Shown: one piece after another, positions 18,378 to 26,928 of the stretch
How the letters are laid out: each line of letters opens with the position of its first letter
How positions within the stretch are numbered: position 1 is the first letter of the stretch
The notes under the pieces: model-generated
Seen by the model: only the letters and a program-made list of their open reading frames with translations
Databases searched by the model: none
What the model was told of the DNA's origin: nothing
Assembly: GCA_016213505.1 (NCBI GenBank)
Contig: JACRAF010000027.1
Coordinates: 35,519-99,518, forward strand
Length of the DNA: 64,000 nt
Direction: 5' to 3'
Source: Devosia nanyangense
GTDB taxonomy: Bacteria; Pseudomonadota; Alphaproteobacteria; Rhizobiales; Devosiaceae
Position numbers and translations under genes: made by a program

Positions 18378-18403
18378 AAAGGGCGCTTCGGCGCCCTTTT
18401 TGT
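18378..18403 (+). terminator. Intrinsic terminator of petABC
   Basis: GGGCGC (18381-18386), loop TTCG, GCGCCC (18391-18396), then TTTTTG; flanking A's pair with the first T's. It is 24 bp after the petC stop. Confidence 0.9.
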
Positions 18404-18481
18404 TTGCCCGGGCGGGACTACGCGCCGCTCTTTCATCGGCCCCGCCGGTGCGCTAGAGTTGGGCGAACGAGGAGTCACCTC

Positions 18482-18673
18482 ATGTCGCCCATCCGCACTG
18501 CCGCGACCGTGATCGGAGTTGCCGTCGCCGTCGCCCGCCACCCGATGGTGCGCGCTGCCGTTCGTGCCGCGCCGCTGCTGATCACGCCGAAAATGCGGGC
18601 GGCCGCGACCGAGGCGACACTTGAGACCGCATTCCGCGCCGGCGCCCTCGCCCGGAAGATCGCCCGCCGGTAG
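18482..18673 (+). CDS. Small hypothetical protein, Ala/Arg-rich
   Basis: 63 residues with ATG at 18482 behind GAGGAG. Sequence begins MSPIRTAATVIGVAVAVARH: one weak hydrophobic segment followed by a basic, helical tail (ARKIARR). No family recognised. It lies alone between the petC terminator and apt. The good ribosome site is the main support. Confidence 0.55.
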   Translation: MSPIRTAATVIGVAVAVARHPMVRAAVRAAPLLITPKMRAAATEATLETAFRAGALARKIARR

Positions 18674-18675
18674 GC

Positions 18676-18780
18676 AGGTGAATGGTGAATTGTGAATCGT
18701 GAATGGATAGGGTGAATTGATCTCGTCTTCGGATTTGACCATTCTTCCCATTCACAACTCACCATTGTCCATTCACCTTC
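18676..18780. repeat. GTGAATGG-type repeat with inverted half
   Basis: Left part holds several GTGAATGGTGAAT-like units; the right part holds their complements (ATTCACAACTCACCATTGTCCATTCACC). The whole can fold into a long imperfect hairpin directly ahead of apt. A related patch lies at 47170-47200. Confidence 0.6.
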
Positions 18781-18781
18781 C

Positions 18782-19312
18782 ATGCTCGACCTCAAATCGC
18801 TGATCCGCACTATCCCGGACTATCCCAAGCCCGGCATCCTGTTTCGCGACATCACCACGCTGATCGAACACCCCCAAGGGTTCAAGGAAAGCGTCGAGCG
18901 GCTGGCGGAGGTACACCGCGGGCTCGGCATCACCCATGTCGCGGGGATCGAGGCGCGGGGGTTCATCTTCGGAGCCGGGGTCGCCATCGCGCTCGGCGTC
19001 GGCTTCGTGCCCATCCGCAAGCGCGGCAAGCTGCCCGGCGCGACGATCGGGCAGAACTACACGCTGGAGTACGGCGTCGACACCATCGAGATCCACGCCG
19101 ACGTGCTGAGCAATATGCACAAGGTGCTGCTGATCGACGACCTGATCGCGACCGGCGGTACGGCGGTCGCGGCGGTGGGCCTGCTGCGCAGGACCGGCGC
19201 CACCATCGAAAACGCGGGGTTCGTGATCGACCTCTTCGATCTGGGCGGGGCCGAAAAGCTCAGGGCGCTCGGGGTCGAGATCGTGAGCCTCGTGCCCTAC
19301 GAGGGGCACTGA
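18782..19312 (+). CDS. apt: Adenine phosphoribosyltransferase
   Basis: 176 residues of the APRT family: IPDYPKPGILFRDITTL at the N-terminus, GIEARGFIFG, and the PRPP-binding loop VLLIDDLIATGGTA. It salvages adenine to AMP using PRPP. The ATG at 18782 follows the inverted repeat; CCTTCC is all that precedes it, so the ribosome site is weak. Confidence 0.95.
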   Translation: MLDLKSLIRTIPDYPKPGILFRDITTLIEHPQGFKESVERLAEVHRGLGITHVAGIEARGFIFGAGVAIALGVGFVPIRKRGKLPGATIGQNYTLEYGVDTIEIHADVLSNMHKVLLIDDLIATGGTAVAAVGLLRRTGATIENAGFVIDLFDLGGAEKLRALGVEIVSLVPYEGH

Positions 19313-19314
19313 CC

Positions 19315-20148
19315 TCAGGCGAGGCGCAGGGTCGCTGCGCCGAGCGCGATGACCAAGACTGCCGCCAGTCGCATCTGGGTCACTTTTTCCTTGAGCACGA
19401 ACGCGGCAATCGCCGTTCCGAACAGGATCGAGGTCTCGCGCAGTGCCGCAACGACCGGTATCGGCGCCTCGGTCATGGCCCATAGCGCGAGCCCATAGGA
19501 GGCGAGGGTGCCGACGGCGCCGACCAACCCATAAGCCCAGTTGTGGATCGCATAAATGCGGACCTCGGGGCGCCAAAGCAGCGCCCAGAGCGCCATTGGA
19601 ACGCCGTTCGCGACGAAGATCCACATCACATAGGTGGCAGGTGCTCCGGAAAGACGCACACCGGCGCCGTCGACGAGAGTGTAGGCGGCGATGACCAGTG
19701 CATTGAGCGCCGCGAGCCGCATGCCGCGCGGATCGCTGACGCCCCCGGTCGCGAGCAACAGGCTCAGGAGCCCCGCTGAGATCAACCCGACGCCGATCCA
19801 GGCTGTAACCGACAGCGTCACCCCGAGCGCAACGGTCGAGGCAACGGCCACGAGCACCGGCGGCATGCCACGCATGAGCGGGTATGTGCGGCTCATGTCG
19901 CTGATGCGGTAGGCGCCGGCGACGAGTGCGTAGTAGACGATCTGCAGGACGGCGGAAATGCAGATGTAGCCCCAACTCGCCGCTGCCATCGGTGGCAGGA
20001 ACGGCAGCAAGCAGAGCGCGATCACCGCGGCGAAGCCTGCGATCAGAACGGCGGTCAGCAGTGTGTCGCTGGCACCTTTGACCACTGCGTTCCAGCCAGC
20101 ATGCAGCGCGGCCGCGAAGAGCACGATAGCAAAGACCGACAGGGACAT
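19315..20148 (-). CDS. EamA/DMT family transporter
   Basis: 277 residues with about nine to ten hydrophobic helices arranged as two EamA-like halves; RISDMSRTYPLMRGMPPVL in the first half and ALRETSILFGTAIAAFVLKE in the second are typical DMT blocks. Convergent with apt (2 bp between stops). Substrate unknown; a metabolite exporter is likely. Confidence 0.82.
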   Translation of the reverse strand: MSLSVFAIVLFAAALHAGWNAVVKGASDTLLTAVLIAGFAAVIALCLLPFLPPMAAASWGYICISAVLQIVYYALVAGAYRISDMSRTYPLMRGMPPVLVAVASTVALGVTLSVTAWIGVGLISAGLLSLLLATGGVSDPRGMRLAALNALVIAAYTLVDGAGVRLSGAPATYVMWIFVANGVPMALWALLWRPEVRIYAIHNWAYGLVGAVGTLASYGLALWAMTEAPIPVVAALRETSILFGTAIAAFVLKEKVTQMRLAAVLVIALGAATLRLA

Positions 20149-20184
20149 CGACGCTCCGGCGGGTGGGTGGCCACGGCCGTGTCG

Positions 20185-20559
20185 TTAGCGCGGCGTGCAG
20201 ACCAGCACGGCCTTTTCGGGATTGTAGAGAGTCAGCACATCCTTGCCTTCGGCATCGAAGGTGACAAGGCCATAGCCGATGCCGACGGTTGCGAGATTGC
20301 CGTCGAGGAATTTCACGCCGTCCGAGCCCATCTCGGCATTGCCGGTGCCGGAGGCGGCAGAGCCGAAATTGGCCGAGGCGTAGCCGTAGCTGCCGGCGAA
20401 GATCGTCAGCAGGCCAGCCTTGGTATTGTCGATCAGCGCGATGCAGCCCCAATTGCCCTCAGCCGGGCTGATCGTCACCGGTTGCGCGTCCTGCGCGACG
20501 GCGGGCGCGGCGAGCATCAGGAGGCCGAGGGTGAGGGCGAGACGGCGCATGAGGGTCAT
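20185..20559 (-). CDS. Secreted hypothetical protein
   Basis: 124 residues with a clear Sec signal (MRRLALTLGLLMLAAPAVAQ) and a mature part containing two cysteines (NWGCIALIDN and VLVCTPR) that could form a disulfide. The ATG overlaps the stop of the upstream MaoC gene in ATGA, so it is translationally coupled. No family recognised. Confidence 0.7.
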   Translation of the reverse strand: MTLMRRLALTLGLLMLAAPAVAQDAQPVTISPAEGNWGCIALIDNTKAGLLTIFAGSYGYASANFGSAASGTGNAEMGSDGVKFLDGNLATVGIGYGLVTFDAEGKDVLTLYNPEKAVLVCTPR

Positions 20560-21116
20560 CCGTTCCGAGGAGCGAGCAATTTCCCCAAAACGGGGAGTCG
20601 GGTCAACGCCATCAGCAGACGCAGCCTGAGTGGCATTTCGTAGTCGCGCAGCTTCGAGAAGCCGACGAGTTCGGCATGATAGACCAGCTCGCCGCGCTGG
20701 TTCGCGGCCTCGATGGTGTTGAACAGGATGCCCCAGCCCGGAATGGAGTTCGACGGGCGCTTGCCGGTGACGGTAAGGGTGTAGCTCACGGTGTCGCCGG
20801 GGCGGACCGGGGCCCTGAACTCCATCTTGTTGACGCCGGGGGAGGGGCCGGAGACGCCGGGTTCCTGGCCGAGACCGCGCAGCCGCTCCTCCTCGGCGAA
20901 CAGCGCATCGACCATGTAGCGGTGACCGACGGTGACGGTGTGCCAGCCGGAGGCGACGAGGCCGCCGAAATGGCTGTGCCGCGCGGCCTCGGGATCGACG
21001 TGGAAGTACTGCGGATCGTAGAGCTGTCCGAAGCGGATGATCTCGGCCTCGGTGAACGCGTGGCTGCCGAGCGGAAACGCCTCGTCGATGGTGATGTCCT
21101 CGAACCAGCGGGTCAT
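20556..21116 (-). CDS. MaoC family dehydratase
   Basis: 186-residue single hotdog domain: FGQLYDPQYFHVDPEAA and FGGLVASGWHTV give the catalytic Asp/His of R-specific enoyl hydratases. PVRPGDTVSYTLTV follows. Probably hydrates an enoyl-CoA. A second MaoC gene is upstream on the same strand across a repeat. Confidence 0.88.
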   Translation of the reverse strand: MTRWFEDITIDEAFPLGSHAFTEAEIIRFGQLYDPQYFHVDPEAARHSHFGGLVASGWHTVTVGHRYMVDALFAEEERLRGLGQEPGVSGPSPGVNKMEFRAPVRPGDTVSYTLTVTGKRPSNSIPGWGILFNTIEAANQRGELVYHAELVGFSKLRDYEMPLRLRLLMALTRLPVLGKLLAPRNG

Positions 21117-21153
21117 GCGACGGGCTCTTGCGGCTCACGGAGGGACAAGCTTG

Positions 21154-21200
21154 CCTCATCCGGCGCTACGCGCCACCTTCTCCCCTCAGGGGACAAGAAG
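21154..21200. repeat. REP-like palindromic repeat
   Basis: CCTCATCCGGCGCTACGCGCCACCTTCTCCCCTCAGGGG type unit (given here as its two parts: CTCATCCGGCGCTACGCGCC and CCTTCTCCCCTCAGGGGA) between the two MaoC genes. Confidence 0.75.
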
Positions 21201-21222
21201 ACCGTGCCAGCCGTAGCGCTCA

Positions 21223-21711
21223 TCATTCCGCTGCCTCCAAGGGGGCCGACGGATCACGCAGTTCGATGAGGTTGGCCAGCCGCATGGTCATCACCGGCTC
21301 GCGCTTGTGGTTGCGGATATCGAAATCGAGGGTGACGATGCCGCGTTCGGGGTGGTGACGCGAGCGGCGCAACGCGGTGATCGTGGCGGTGCCGCCGATG
21401 GTATCGCCGACCATCACCGGCTTGATCCATTTGAGGTCGGAAAAGCCGAGCCCGCCCATCGAGGCGATGGTGTTGAGAAAGCTGTCGGCGAGCATCTTGA
21501 GGCTGATCGCCGCGGTCTGCCAGCCGCTCGAGGCGAGGCCGCCCAGCAGGGAGGCCTTCGCCGCTTCCTCGTCGAGGTGGAACGGGAAGGGATCGAACTC
21601 GGTGGCGAAGGAGATGATCATCTCCTTGCTGACCGTGGTCGTGCCGAGGTCGACGACTTCGCCGACGGCGAGGTCTTCATAGTGCCGGCGATTTGCGGTG
21701 ACGGGATTCAT
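21223..21711 (-). CDS. MaoC family dehydratase
   Basis: 162-residue hotdog-fold protein. FATEFDPFPFHLDEEAA and LGGLASSGWQTAAISLKM carry the hydratase catalytic region; PVMVGDTIGGTATI matches the following strand. Paralogue of the gene at 20556. Substrate unknown; the pair may act on related acyl-CoAs. Confidence 0.88.
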   Translation of the reverse strand: MNPVTANRRHYEDLAVGEVVDLGTTTVSKEMIISFATEFDPFPFHLDEEAAKASLLGGLASSGWQTAAISLKMLADSFLNTIASMGGLGFSDLKWIKPVMVGDTIGGTATITALRRSRHHPERGIVTLDFDIRNHKREPVMTMRLANLIELRDPSAPLEAAE

Positions 21712-21760
21712 CGGCGGGGTTCATAGCGCGCGCCGCCGCCGATTGCCACCGATCACACAA

Positions 21761-22069
21761 TCACGGGCTGGCCGGCACTTCGACGACGGTCGAGCCGGAC
21801 ACCGGGTCGGTGACGCCGAGGCCGTCGCCGAGATCCTCGAGCAGCGGGCGGGCGTCGTCGAGGATCGCAATCATGGCCGGCCGCGCGGCGACGATGTCGT
21901 CGAAACTCTTCCACTGGCCGATGAAGCAATAGGTGCGATCGCCGGTCTTGATCAGGCCACCGCCCAGAAAACCCTTCATCGGCTGTGCCATGGTGCGGCG
22001 CTGGCTGTCGATGAAGGCTTGGTCCTTGCCGGGCTTCACCCGGAAGCGAACTGAATTGTAGGCCGTCAT
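21761..22069 (-). CDS. Antibiotic biosynthesis monooxygenase (ABM) fold protein
   Basis: 102 residues from the ATG at 22069 behind GGAGGC. A ferredoxin-like alpha/beta barrel protein: YNSVRFRVKPGKDQAFIDSQ then TYCFIGQWKSFDDIVAARP. Such proteins are dimeric cofactor-free oxygenases or stress proteins; the reaction cannot be told. Confidence 0.7.
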   Translation of the reverse strand: MTAYNSVRFRVKPGKDQAFIDSQRRTMAQPMKGFLGGGLIKTGDRTYCFIGQWKSFDDIVAARPAMIAILDDARPLLEDLGDGLGVTDPVSGSTVVEVPASP

Positions 22070-22134
22070 ATGGATGCCTCCCTCAATCACCTTACGCTGT
22101 AAGGGTACGCTGGAAGCAGGACGCCCGCAAGGCG

Positions 22135-23235
22135 TCAGGTATTGAACCGGAACAGCATCACGTCGCCGTCCTTGACCACGTACTCCTTGCCTTCGTCGCG
22201 GGCCTTGCCGGCCTCCTTGGCGGGGACTTCGCCGCCGAGCGCAATGTAGTCGTCGAAGGCGATGGTCTGGGCGCGGATGAAGCCGCGCTCGAAGTCGGAG
22301 TGGATGACGCCGGCCGCCTGCGGGGCGCGGTCGCCCTTGTGGATGGTCCAGGCCCGCGCCTCCTTCGGTCCGGCGGTGAAATAGGTTTGCAGGCCAAGCA
22401 GTTTGTAGCCCTCGCGGATCAGCTTGTTGAGCGCCGGTTCGTCGAGGCCGAGGGTGGCCAGGAACTCGGCCTCCTCGGCATCGGGGAGCTGCGCCAACTG
22501 GCTTTCGATCTCGGCCGAGATCACGACGCAGCCGGCATTGTGGGTTCTGGCGTAGTCCTCGACCAGTTTCGAATACTCGTTGCCGGTGGCGGCCGAGGCT
22601 TCGTCGACATTGCAGACATAGAGCGCGGGTTTGGCGGTCAGCAGCTGCAGTTCGCGGAAGGCTTTTTCCTCCTCGGCATCGGCGGGTTTCACCAGCCGGG
22701 CCGACTTGCCGTCGCGGAGCAGGGCGAGCGCTCGGTTTACGAGGCCGAGGCTGATCCTGGCCTCCTTGTCGCCCTGCTTTGCCCTCTTATCGAGGCCGTT
22801 GACGCGCTTTTCGAGGCTTTCGAGATCGGCCAGCATCAGCTCGGTTTCGACCACTTCGGCATCGGAGATCGGATCGATCGCGTTGGCGACGTGGATGACG
22901 TTTGGATCATCGAAACAACGCAGCACATAGATCACCGCGTCGCATTCGCGGATGTTGCCGAGGAACTGGTTGCCCAGCCCCTCGCCCTTGCTGGCGCCCT
23001 TCACCAGCCCGGCGATGTCGACAAAGCTCATCCGCGCCGGGACCAGGTGCTGCGACTTGGCAACCCTGGCGAGCTTTTCGAGCCGCGCGTCGGGGATCGC
23101 CACCTCGCCGATGTTGGGCTCGATGGTGCAGAACGGAAAATTCGCCGCCTGCGCGGCGGCGGTGCGGGTCAGGGCGTTGAAGAGCGTCGACTTGCCGACA
23201 TTGGGCAGGCCGACGATGCCGATCTTGAGGCCCAT
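22135..23235 (-). CDS. ychF: Redox-regulated ATPase YchF (Obg-family)
   Basis: 366 residues: G1 GLPNVGKSTLFNALT, G3 DIAGLVKGASKGEGLGNQFL, a coiled-coil middle part, and the C-terminal TGS domain (GEVPAKEAGKARDEGKEYVV ... FRFNT). YchF binds ATP in preference to GTP and associates with ribosomes. Upstream lies a large repeat cluster and then pth, a common partner. Confidence 0.95.
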   Translation of the reverse strand: MGLKIGIVGLPNVGKSTLFNALTRTAAAQAANFPFCTIEPNIGEVAIPDARLEKLARVAKSQHLVPARMSFVDIAGLVKGASKGEGLGNQFLGNIRECDAVIYVLRCFDDPNVIHVANAIDPISDAEVVETELMLADLESLEKRVNGLDKRAKQGDKEARISLGLVNRALALLRDGKSARLVKPADAEEEKAFRELQLLTAKPALYVCNVDEASAATGNEYSKLVEDYARTHNAGCVVISAEIESQLAQLPDAEEAEFLATLGLDEPALNKLIREGYKLLGLQTYFTAGPKEARAWTIHKGDRAPQAAGVIHSDFERGFIRAQTIAFDDYIALGGEVPAKEAGKARDEGKEYVVKDGDVMLFRFNT

Positions 23236-23303
23236 TGGTGTCTCCGGAAGAAGTTGCGCCTCACATCGGGGAAGGGGGCGGGGAAGTCAATGCTGGTGCA
23301 CGC

Positions 23304-23450
23304 CGGCCCCTCACCCGGCGCTTCGCGCCTCCCTCTCCCCGAAGGGGCGAGAGGACCCGACTGAGGTTTCGGTTCGAGCTGCCTCCCCTCGCCGCTCTGG
23401 GGAGAGGGTGCCGAGCGAAACGAGGCGGATGAGGGGCGGCGAGGTGCGCG
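23304..23450. repeat. Pair of REP-like units in opposite orientation
   Basis: First unit CCCCTCACCCGGCGCTTCGC... CTCTCCCCGAAGGGGCGAGAG; second, about 60 bp on, is inverted (CCCTCGCCGCTCTGGGGAGAGG ... GCGGATGAGGGG). The two units can base-pair as one large hairpin between pth and ychF. Confidence 0.75.
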
Positions 23451-23453
23451 GCC

Positions 23454-24185
23454 CTACTCGTCCTTCTTGCCGAACACTTTTGCCAGCATCGCCGCCATTG
23501 GGCCGGTTTCGGGCGCCTTTGCCTGCGGCGCCTTCGGGCGGGCAGCGCGGACGTGGCTCTGGGCTTTCTTGCGGGTCGGGTCGGCGGTCTCGGGGCGCTG
23601 GTCGCGCTCGGCGCCATCGCCAGCGACTGCGATGGCCAGCTTGTTCATCAGCGCGTTGTCGTCGCGCTTGAGCAGGATGTCGGCGTTTTCGGCGAGGGCG
23701 GCGAGGAGCGGCTCGAGCCACTCGCGGTCGGCTTTCGAGAAATCGCCGAGCACCCAGTGCATCACCGCCTCCTTGTGGCCGGGGTGGCCGACACCGAGCC
23801 GGACGCGGCGGTAGTCGGTGCCGATACGCGGATCGATGGAACGCAGGCCGTTGTGGCCGCCATTGCCACCGCCGGTCTTGATCCGCACCTTGCCGGGGAT
23901 GAGGTCGATCTCGTCGTAGATGACGGTGATGTCGGCGGGCGCGAGCTTGTAGAACTGCGCCACGGACTCGACGCTGTCGCCGGACGAATTCATGAAGGTC
24001 AGCGGCTTGAGGATCAGGACCTTCTCGCCGCCGATCGTGCCCTCGGCGATGACGCCCTTGAACTTTTCGCGGAACGGCGGAAAGCCATGGCGCGACGCGA
24101 TGGCGTCGGCGGCCATGAAGCCGATGTTGTGGCGGTTGTTGCGGTATTTGTCCCCGGGATTGCCGAGGCCGACGATCAGGTGCAT
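23454..24185 (-). CDS. pth: Peptidyl-tRNA hydrolase
   Basis: 243 residues. Catalytic Asn9 and His19 lie in IVGLGNPGDKYRNNRHNIGF; the Asp is in ITVIYDEIDLIPGK and the substrate loop is KTGGGNGGHNGLRSI. The enzyme recycles peptidyl-tRNA. The core ends near residue 190; the last ~50 residues are a Lys/Ala/Pro-rich tail (KKAQSHVRAARPKAPQAK) not found in the E. coli enzyme but common in Rhizobiales. Downstream of rplY in the usual stress-linked pair. Confidence 0.95.
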   Translation of the reverse strand: MHLIVGLGNPGDKYRNNRHNIGFMAADAIASRHGFPPFREKFKGVIAEGTIGGEKVLILKPLTFMNSSGDSVESVAQFYKLAPADITVIYDEIDLIPGKVRIKTGGGNGGHNGLRSIDPRIGTDYRRVRLGVGHPGHKEAVMHWVLGDFSKADREWLEPLLAALAENADILLKRDDNALMNKLAIAVAGDGAERDQRPETADPTRKKAQSHVRAARPKAPQAKAPETGPMAAMLAKVFGKKDE

Positions 24186-24212
24186 CGCCTCCCTCCCGAC
24201 AGGTCAGGTGAG

Positions 24213-24236
24213 GGGGACGGCGCGACGGCCGTCCCC
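24213..24236. other. 9-bp hairpin between rplY and pth
   Basis: GGGGACGGC (24213-24221) and GCCGTCCCC (24228-24236) with a 6-base loop. No T-run follows on the minus strand. The motif CGACAGGTC occurs on both sides. Possibly an mRNA-processing or attenuation element. Confidence 0.4.
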
Positions 24237-24244
24237 GACAGGTC

Positions 24245-24958
24245 TTACTTCTTGGCAGGAGCGGCGGGGGCCGCGCCCTTGGCAGGGGCAGCGCCCTTTG
24301 CCGGAGCGGCGCCGGCGGCCGGAGCTGCAGCGGCGCCGGCGGCGGGGGTCGCAGCGGCTTCCGCGGCAGGAGCCGCAGCTTCTTCCGACTTCAGTGCCGA
24401 CGGGGCGGCGACGGTGGCGATCGTCAGATCCTGCTCATGCGTGCGGACCGAAACACCCGGCGGCAGCGTGATCGAGGAAATGTGGATCGAGTCGCCGATG
24501 TCCTTGCCGGTGAGATCGACCAGGATCTCCTCGGGGATGGCGTCGGCGGGGCAGCTCAGCTCGACCGTGTGATGGACGATGTTCAGCACGCCGCCCTTCT
24601 TGAGGCCGGGGCTCTCGAGCTCGTTGATGAAGTGCACGTGCACCTGAACGTTGAGCTTGGTGTGGGCGCCGATGCGGAGGAAATCGACATGCACCGCGGT
24701 GTCTTTGACCGGATCCAGTTGATAGTCGCGCGGGATGACGCGGTGCTTCTTGCCGTCGACGTCGAGCGTGATGACGTGGCTCAGGAAGCCGCCGGCATAG
24801 ATCGACTTCATCGCCTCGTTGTACGAGATCGAGATGGGGAGCGGGGTTTGCTTGTCGCCGTAGATAACGGCAGGAATCCAGCCTTCACGACGCAGTGCAC
24901 GAGCGGCCCCCTTGCCCACCCCGCCCCGCGCCTTGGCCTTCAGTTCTGCAGAAGCCAT
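24245..24958 (-). CDS. rplY: 50S ribosomal protein L25/general stress protein Ctc
   Basis: 237 residues: the 5S rRNA-binding N-terminal L25 domain (GAARALRREGWIPAVIYG) and the beta TL5/Ctc domain (VNELESPG-like; here INELESPGLKKGGVL). The final ~45 residues are a low-complexity Ala/Pro/Lys tail with the repeated unit PAKGAAPAKGA. Located directly upstream of pth, as in many alphaproteobacteria. Confidence 0.95.
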   Translation of the reverse strand: MASAELKAKARGGVGKGAARALRREGWIPAVIYGDKQTPLPISISYNEAMKSIYAGGFLSHVITLDVDGKKHRVIPRDYQLDPVKDTAVHVDFLRIGAHTKLNVQVHVHFINELESPGLKKGGVLNIVHHTVELSCPADAIPEEILVDLTGKDIGDSIHISSITLPPGVSVRTHEQDLTIATVAAPSALKSEEAAAPAAEAAATPAAGAAAAPAAGAAPAKGAAPAKGAAPAAPAKK

Positions 24959-25161
24959 GGAACGTGTCCTTGGGTTGGTGCGACCTATGAAAATAGGACG
25001 CGCGCCCGTCCTCCAGGGGTGACAGGCGCTTCATGGCGGCGGGATATAGAGGAAAGGGGGGAACCCGGCAAGGGCGCATGAACGGGAGCCAAACCGGCCG
25101 ATTCGCCGGAGTTCAGGCGCGAAGGGACAGCATCGCGATATCCGAACCAAAGGAGACCAAG

Positions 25162-25515
25162 ATGCGCCTCACCAGCCTGATCCTCTCCGCCTCACTGTTC
25201 GCCGCCGCCGTGCCAGCCGCCAGCGCCGCCGACGTCATCGAGACCACGATTTCGATGAGCACGTTCATGCATCGCTGCACCAGCATGGGCGGCACCATCG
25301 ACACCGGCGGCACCGCCTACATCAAGATCTGCCGGCTGCCGAACGGCCAGTCCGTCGCCTGCGACTTCAGCACCTCGCCCGCCTACTGCGACGTCTACCG
25401 GCCCACCCAGCCGATCCGCGACATGCTGGGGACGCCACCGGTGTCGATGAACCCGGACATGGGAACCAAGACCGGTCCCAAGCTCGACGTCGGCGGGCCC
25501 GACACCGTGAAGTGA
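25162..25515 (+). CDS. Small secreted hypothetical protein
   Basis: 117 residues from the ATG at 25162 behind AGGAGA. Signal peptide MRLTSLILSASLFAAAVPAA with cleavage near ASA-AD. The mature part has four cysteines (HRCTSMGG, IKICRLPNG, VACDFS, AYCDVY), probably two disulfides. No known domain recognised. Divergent from rplY. Confidence 0.72.
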   Translation: MRLTSLILSASLFAAAVPAASAADVIETTISMSTFMHRCTSMGGTIDTGGTAYIKICRLPNGQSVACDFSTSPAYCDVYRPTQPIRDMLGTPPVSMNPDMGTKTGPKLDVGGPDTVK

Positions 25516-25527
25516 CGGTTCAGCCGG

Positions 25528-25672
25528 GGGGGCGTAGCCCTTCCCCCTTTTCCAGCGGCGACCGCATCAGCCGCACTCGAAGAAGACGAGGTCGCCATAG
25601 CGGTAGGGTTTTCGGAGCCCAAGGGTCTTTTCGTAGAAGGCCTCGGAGCGGTCGGTGTTGCTGACCGCAAGG
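25528..25672 (-). pseudogene. Decayed partial duplicate of the VOC gene at 26484
   Basis: From 25544 to 25671 the sequence is a near copy of 26712-26850 in the intact VOC gene, sharing long exact runs such as GAAGAAGACGAGGTCGCCAT and TCTTTTCGTAGAAGGCCTCG. About 10 bases are missing around 25577, shifting the frame. The 11 bases at 25532-25542 (CGTAGCCCTTC) match the 3' end of the VOC gene, so the copy is 3' end joined to middle with ~200 bp deleted. Not expected to make a protein. Confidence 0.8.
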
Positions 25673-25682
25673 GAGCCGCGGC

Positions 25683-26396
25683 CTATATGGCGCCCGTCGC
25701 ATCCTGAATCGCCTGAACCAGCTTTCGCTCCTCGTCCGCCCGCTCGATCTGGGTGGTGAGGGACTCCGTGATCGCCTTCGCGTCCTTGGTGATCTTGGTG
25801 AAGGCCACGGTGATGACGTTCTCGTCGGTTCGGCTCGCATTGCTCCCGTCGAACTTGAAGTCGACCGACATCACCGAGAATGTCAGGTTACCGCCGACCG
25901 AGCGGGAGACCGTGAACGTGCCCGTGTAGGTCATGTCCGAGATATCGGCGGGCTCGATCCCCCTCACAGCAGCTGCGTCGTGAACCAAGCTTGCGGCAAT
26001 TCCGAGCCCCTTGGAGAATTCGCTGGGGTTTGCCGGACAGCCCGCTACGGCTGATTTTGAAAGTGTCGTGAATTGCCGGCTGACGTTCACTGCACTCGCG
26101 ACGCTGTTGGTGACCGAGGCAGACGGTGAGACCGACACCGTTGCGGCGCCATAGGTGGCGCTCCAGTCGGCTCCCGGCGCTATTGTAACGGCGTCGGTTC
26201 TGCCCAGACTTAGTTTCGCCAGCGCGCTCCAAAGGCCTACTTCAGAGTCGATCGCCACCGCGCTCGCCAATTCGCAGGCGATAGCCGTGAAGATCTCTTC
26301 CGAGGAAATTGGGACAGTGCCGATGGACTTTGGCAGTGTCGTGCATCCAGCTAGAGTCAACGCAGCCGATACTGCTGCGACAAATGAAATCCTCAT
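25683..26396 (-). CDS. Putative lipoprotein of unknown function
   Basis: 237 residues from the ATG at 26396. The signal ends in the lipobox LAGC (MRISFVAAVSAALTLAGC), so it should be lipidated. The mature region is Ser/Thr/Val-rich with beta-strand character (SVSPSASVTNSVASAVNVS) and ends in a charged helix. No family recognised. It sits between the VOC gene and its decayed copy and has a lower GC content than its neighbours, suggesting insertion or transfer. Confidence 0.72.
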   Translation of the reverse strand: MRISFVAAVSAALTLAGCTTLPKSIGTVPISSEEIFTAIACELASAVAIDSEVGLWSALAKLSLGRTDAVTIAPGADWSATYGAATVSVSPSASVTNSVASAVNVSRQFTTLSKSAVAGCPANPSEFSKGLGIAASLVHDAAAVRGIEPADISDMTYTGTFTVSRSVGGNLTFSVMSVDFKFDGSNASRTDENVITVAFTKITKDAKAITESLTTQIERADEERKLVQAIQDATGAI

Positions 26397-26483
26397 GGCC
26401 AAGCCCCCGCTGCCAAATGAAGAAAGTATTCGTTAACAAGCGTTGACCATATCTTTGCAGGAAGCGCGAGTAAAGGCGGAAAC

Positions 26484-26879
26484 TTATCGGGGCTGCTGGA
26501 GCGCGTAGCCCTTCGGCGCCTCCATCATCAGGCCGATGAGGTGGCCGTCCGGATCGCGGATGAAGGCCATCCAGAGGTCGTGATCGGGCATGGGCGAAAC
26601 GAGGTGCGGTTCGCTCTCGATGGCGATGCCCTTGCTCCGCAGCTCGCTTGCGGCCAACAGCAGGTCGGGAACGCGGAAGTAAATGGCGCCCTGGGCAATG
26701 GTCACCGGCTGCCCCTTTTCCGGCGGCGACAGCATTAGTCGCACCCCGGCGCAGTCGAAGAAGACGAGGTCGCCATAGCGGTAGAGTTTTCGGAGCCCGA
26801 GGGTCTTTTCGTAGAAGGCCTCGGAGCGGTCGGTGTTGCCGACGGCGAGGGCAATCTGGCCAATCTGGCTGAGGTTCAT
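26484..26879 (-). CDS. VOC (glyoxalase/bleomycin resistance fold) protein
   Basis: 131 residues: IGQIALAVGNTDRSEAFYEK start, YRYGDLVFFDCAGVRLML, and a closing WMAFIRDPDGHLIGLM with metal-ligand type His/Glu positions. VOC proteins bind a metal for isomerisation or dioxygenation or act as binding proteins; the substrate is unknown. It lies 49 bp downstream of the sigma-factor gene in the same direction. Confidence 0.85.
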   Translation of the reverse strand: MNLSQIGQIALAVGNTDRSEAFYEKTLGLRKLYRYGDLVFFDCAGVRLMLSPPEKGQPVTIAQGAIYFRVPDLLLAASELRSKGIAIESEPHLVSPMPDHDLWMAFIRDPDGHLIGLMMEAPKGYALQQPR

Positions 26880-26928
26880 GTGTTCCTCCCCTCAGGGAAA
26901 GCTAGCGGGCTTTGCGCGGGCGGGGAAG

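Noticed and set aside
18676..18780. Inverted GTGAATGG repeat as a transposon end
   Set aside because: No transposase or target duplication; simple repeat nest also present near 47.2 kb.
22300..23364. 354-codon plus-strand frame
   Set aside because: Antisense shadow of ychF.
25395..25670. Minus-strand frame of 91 codons
   Set aside because: Covers the decayed VOC copy in a wrong frame and the antisense of the small secreted gene.
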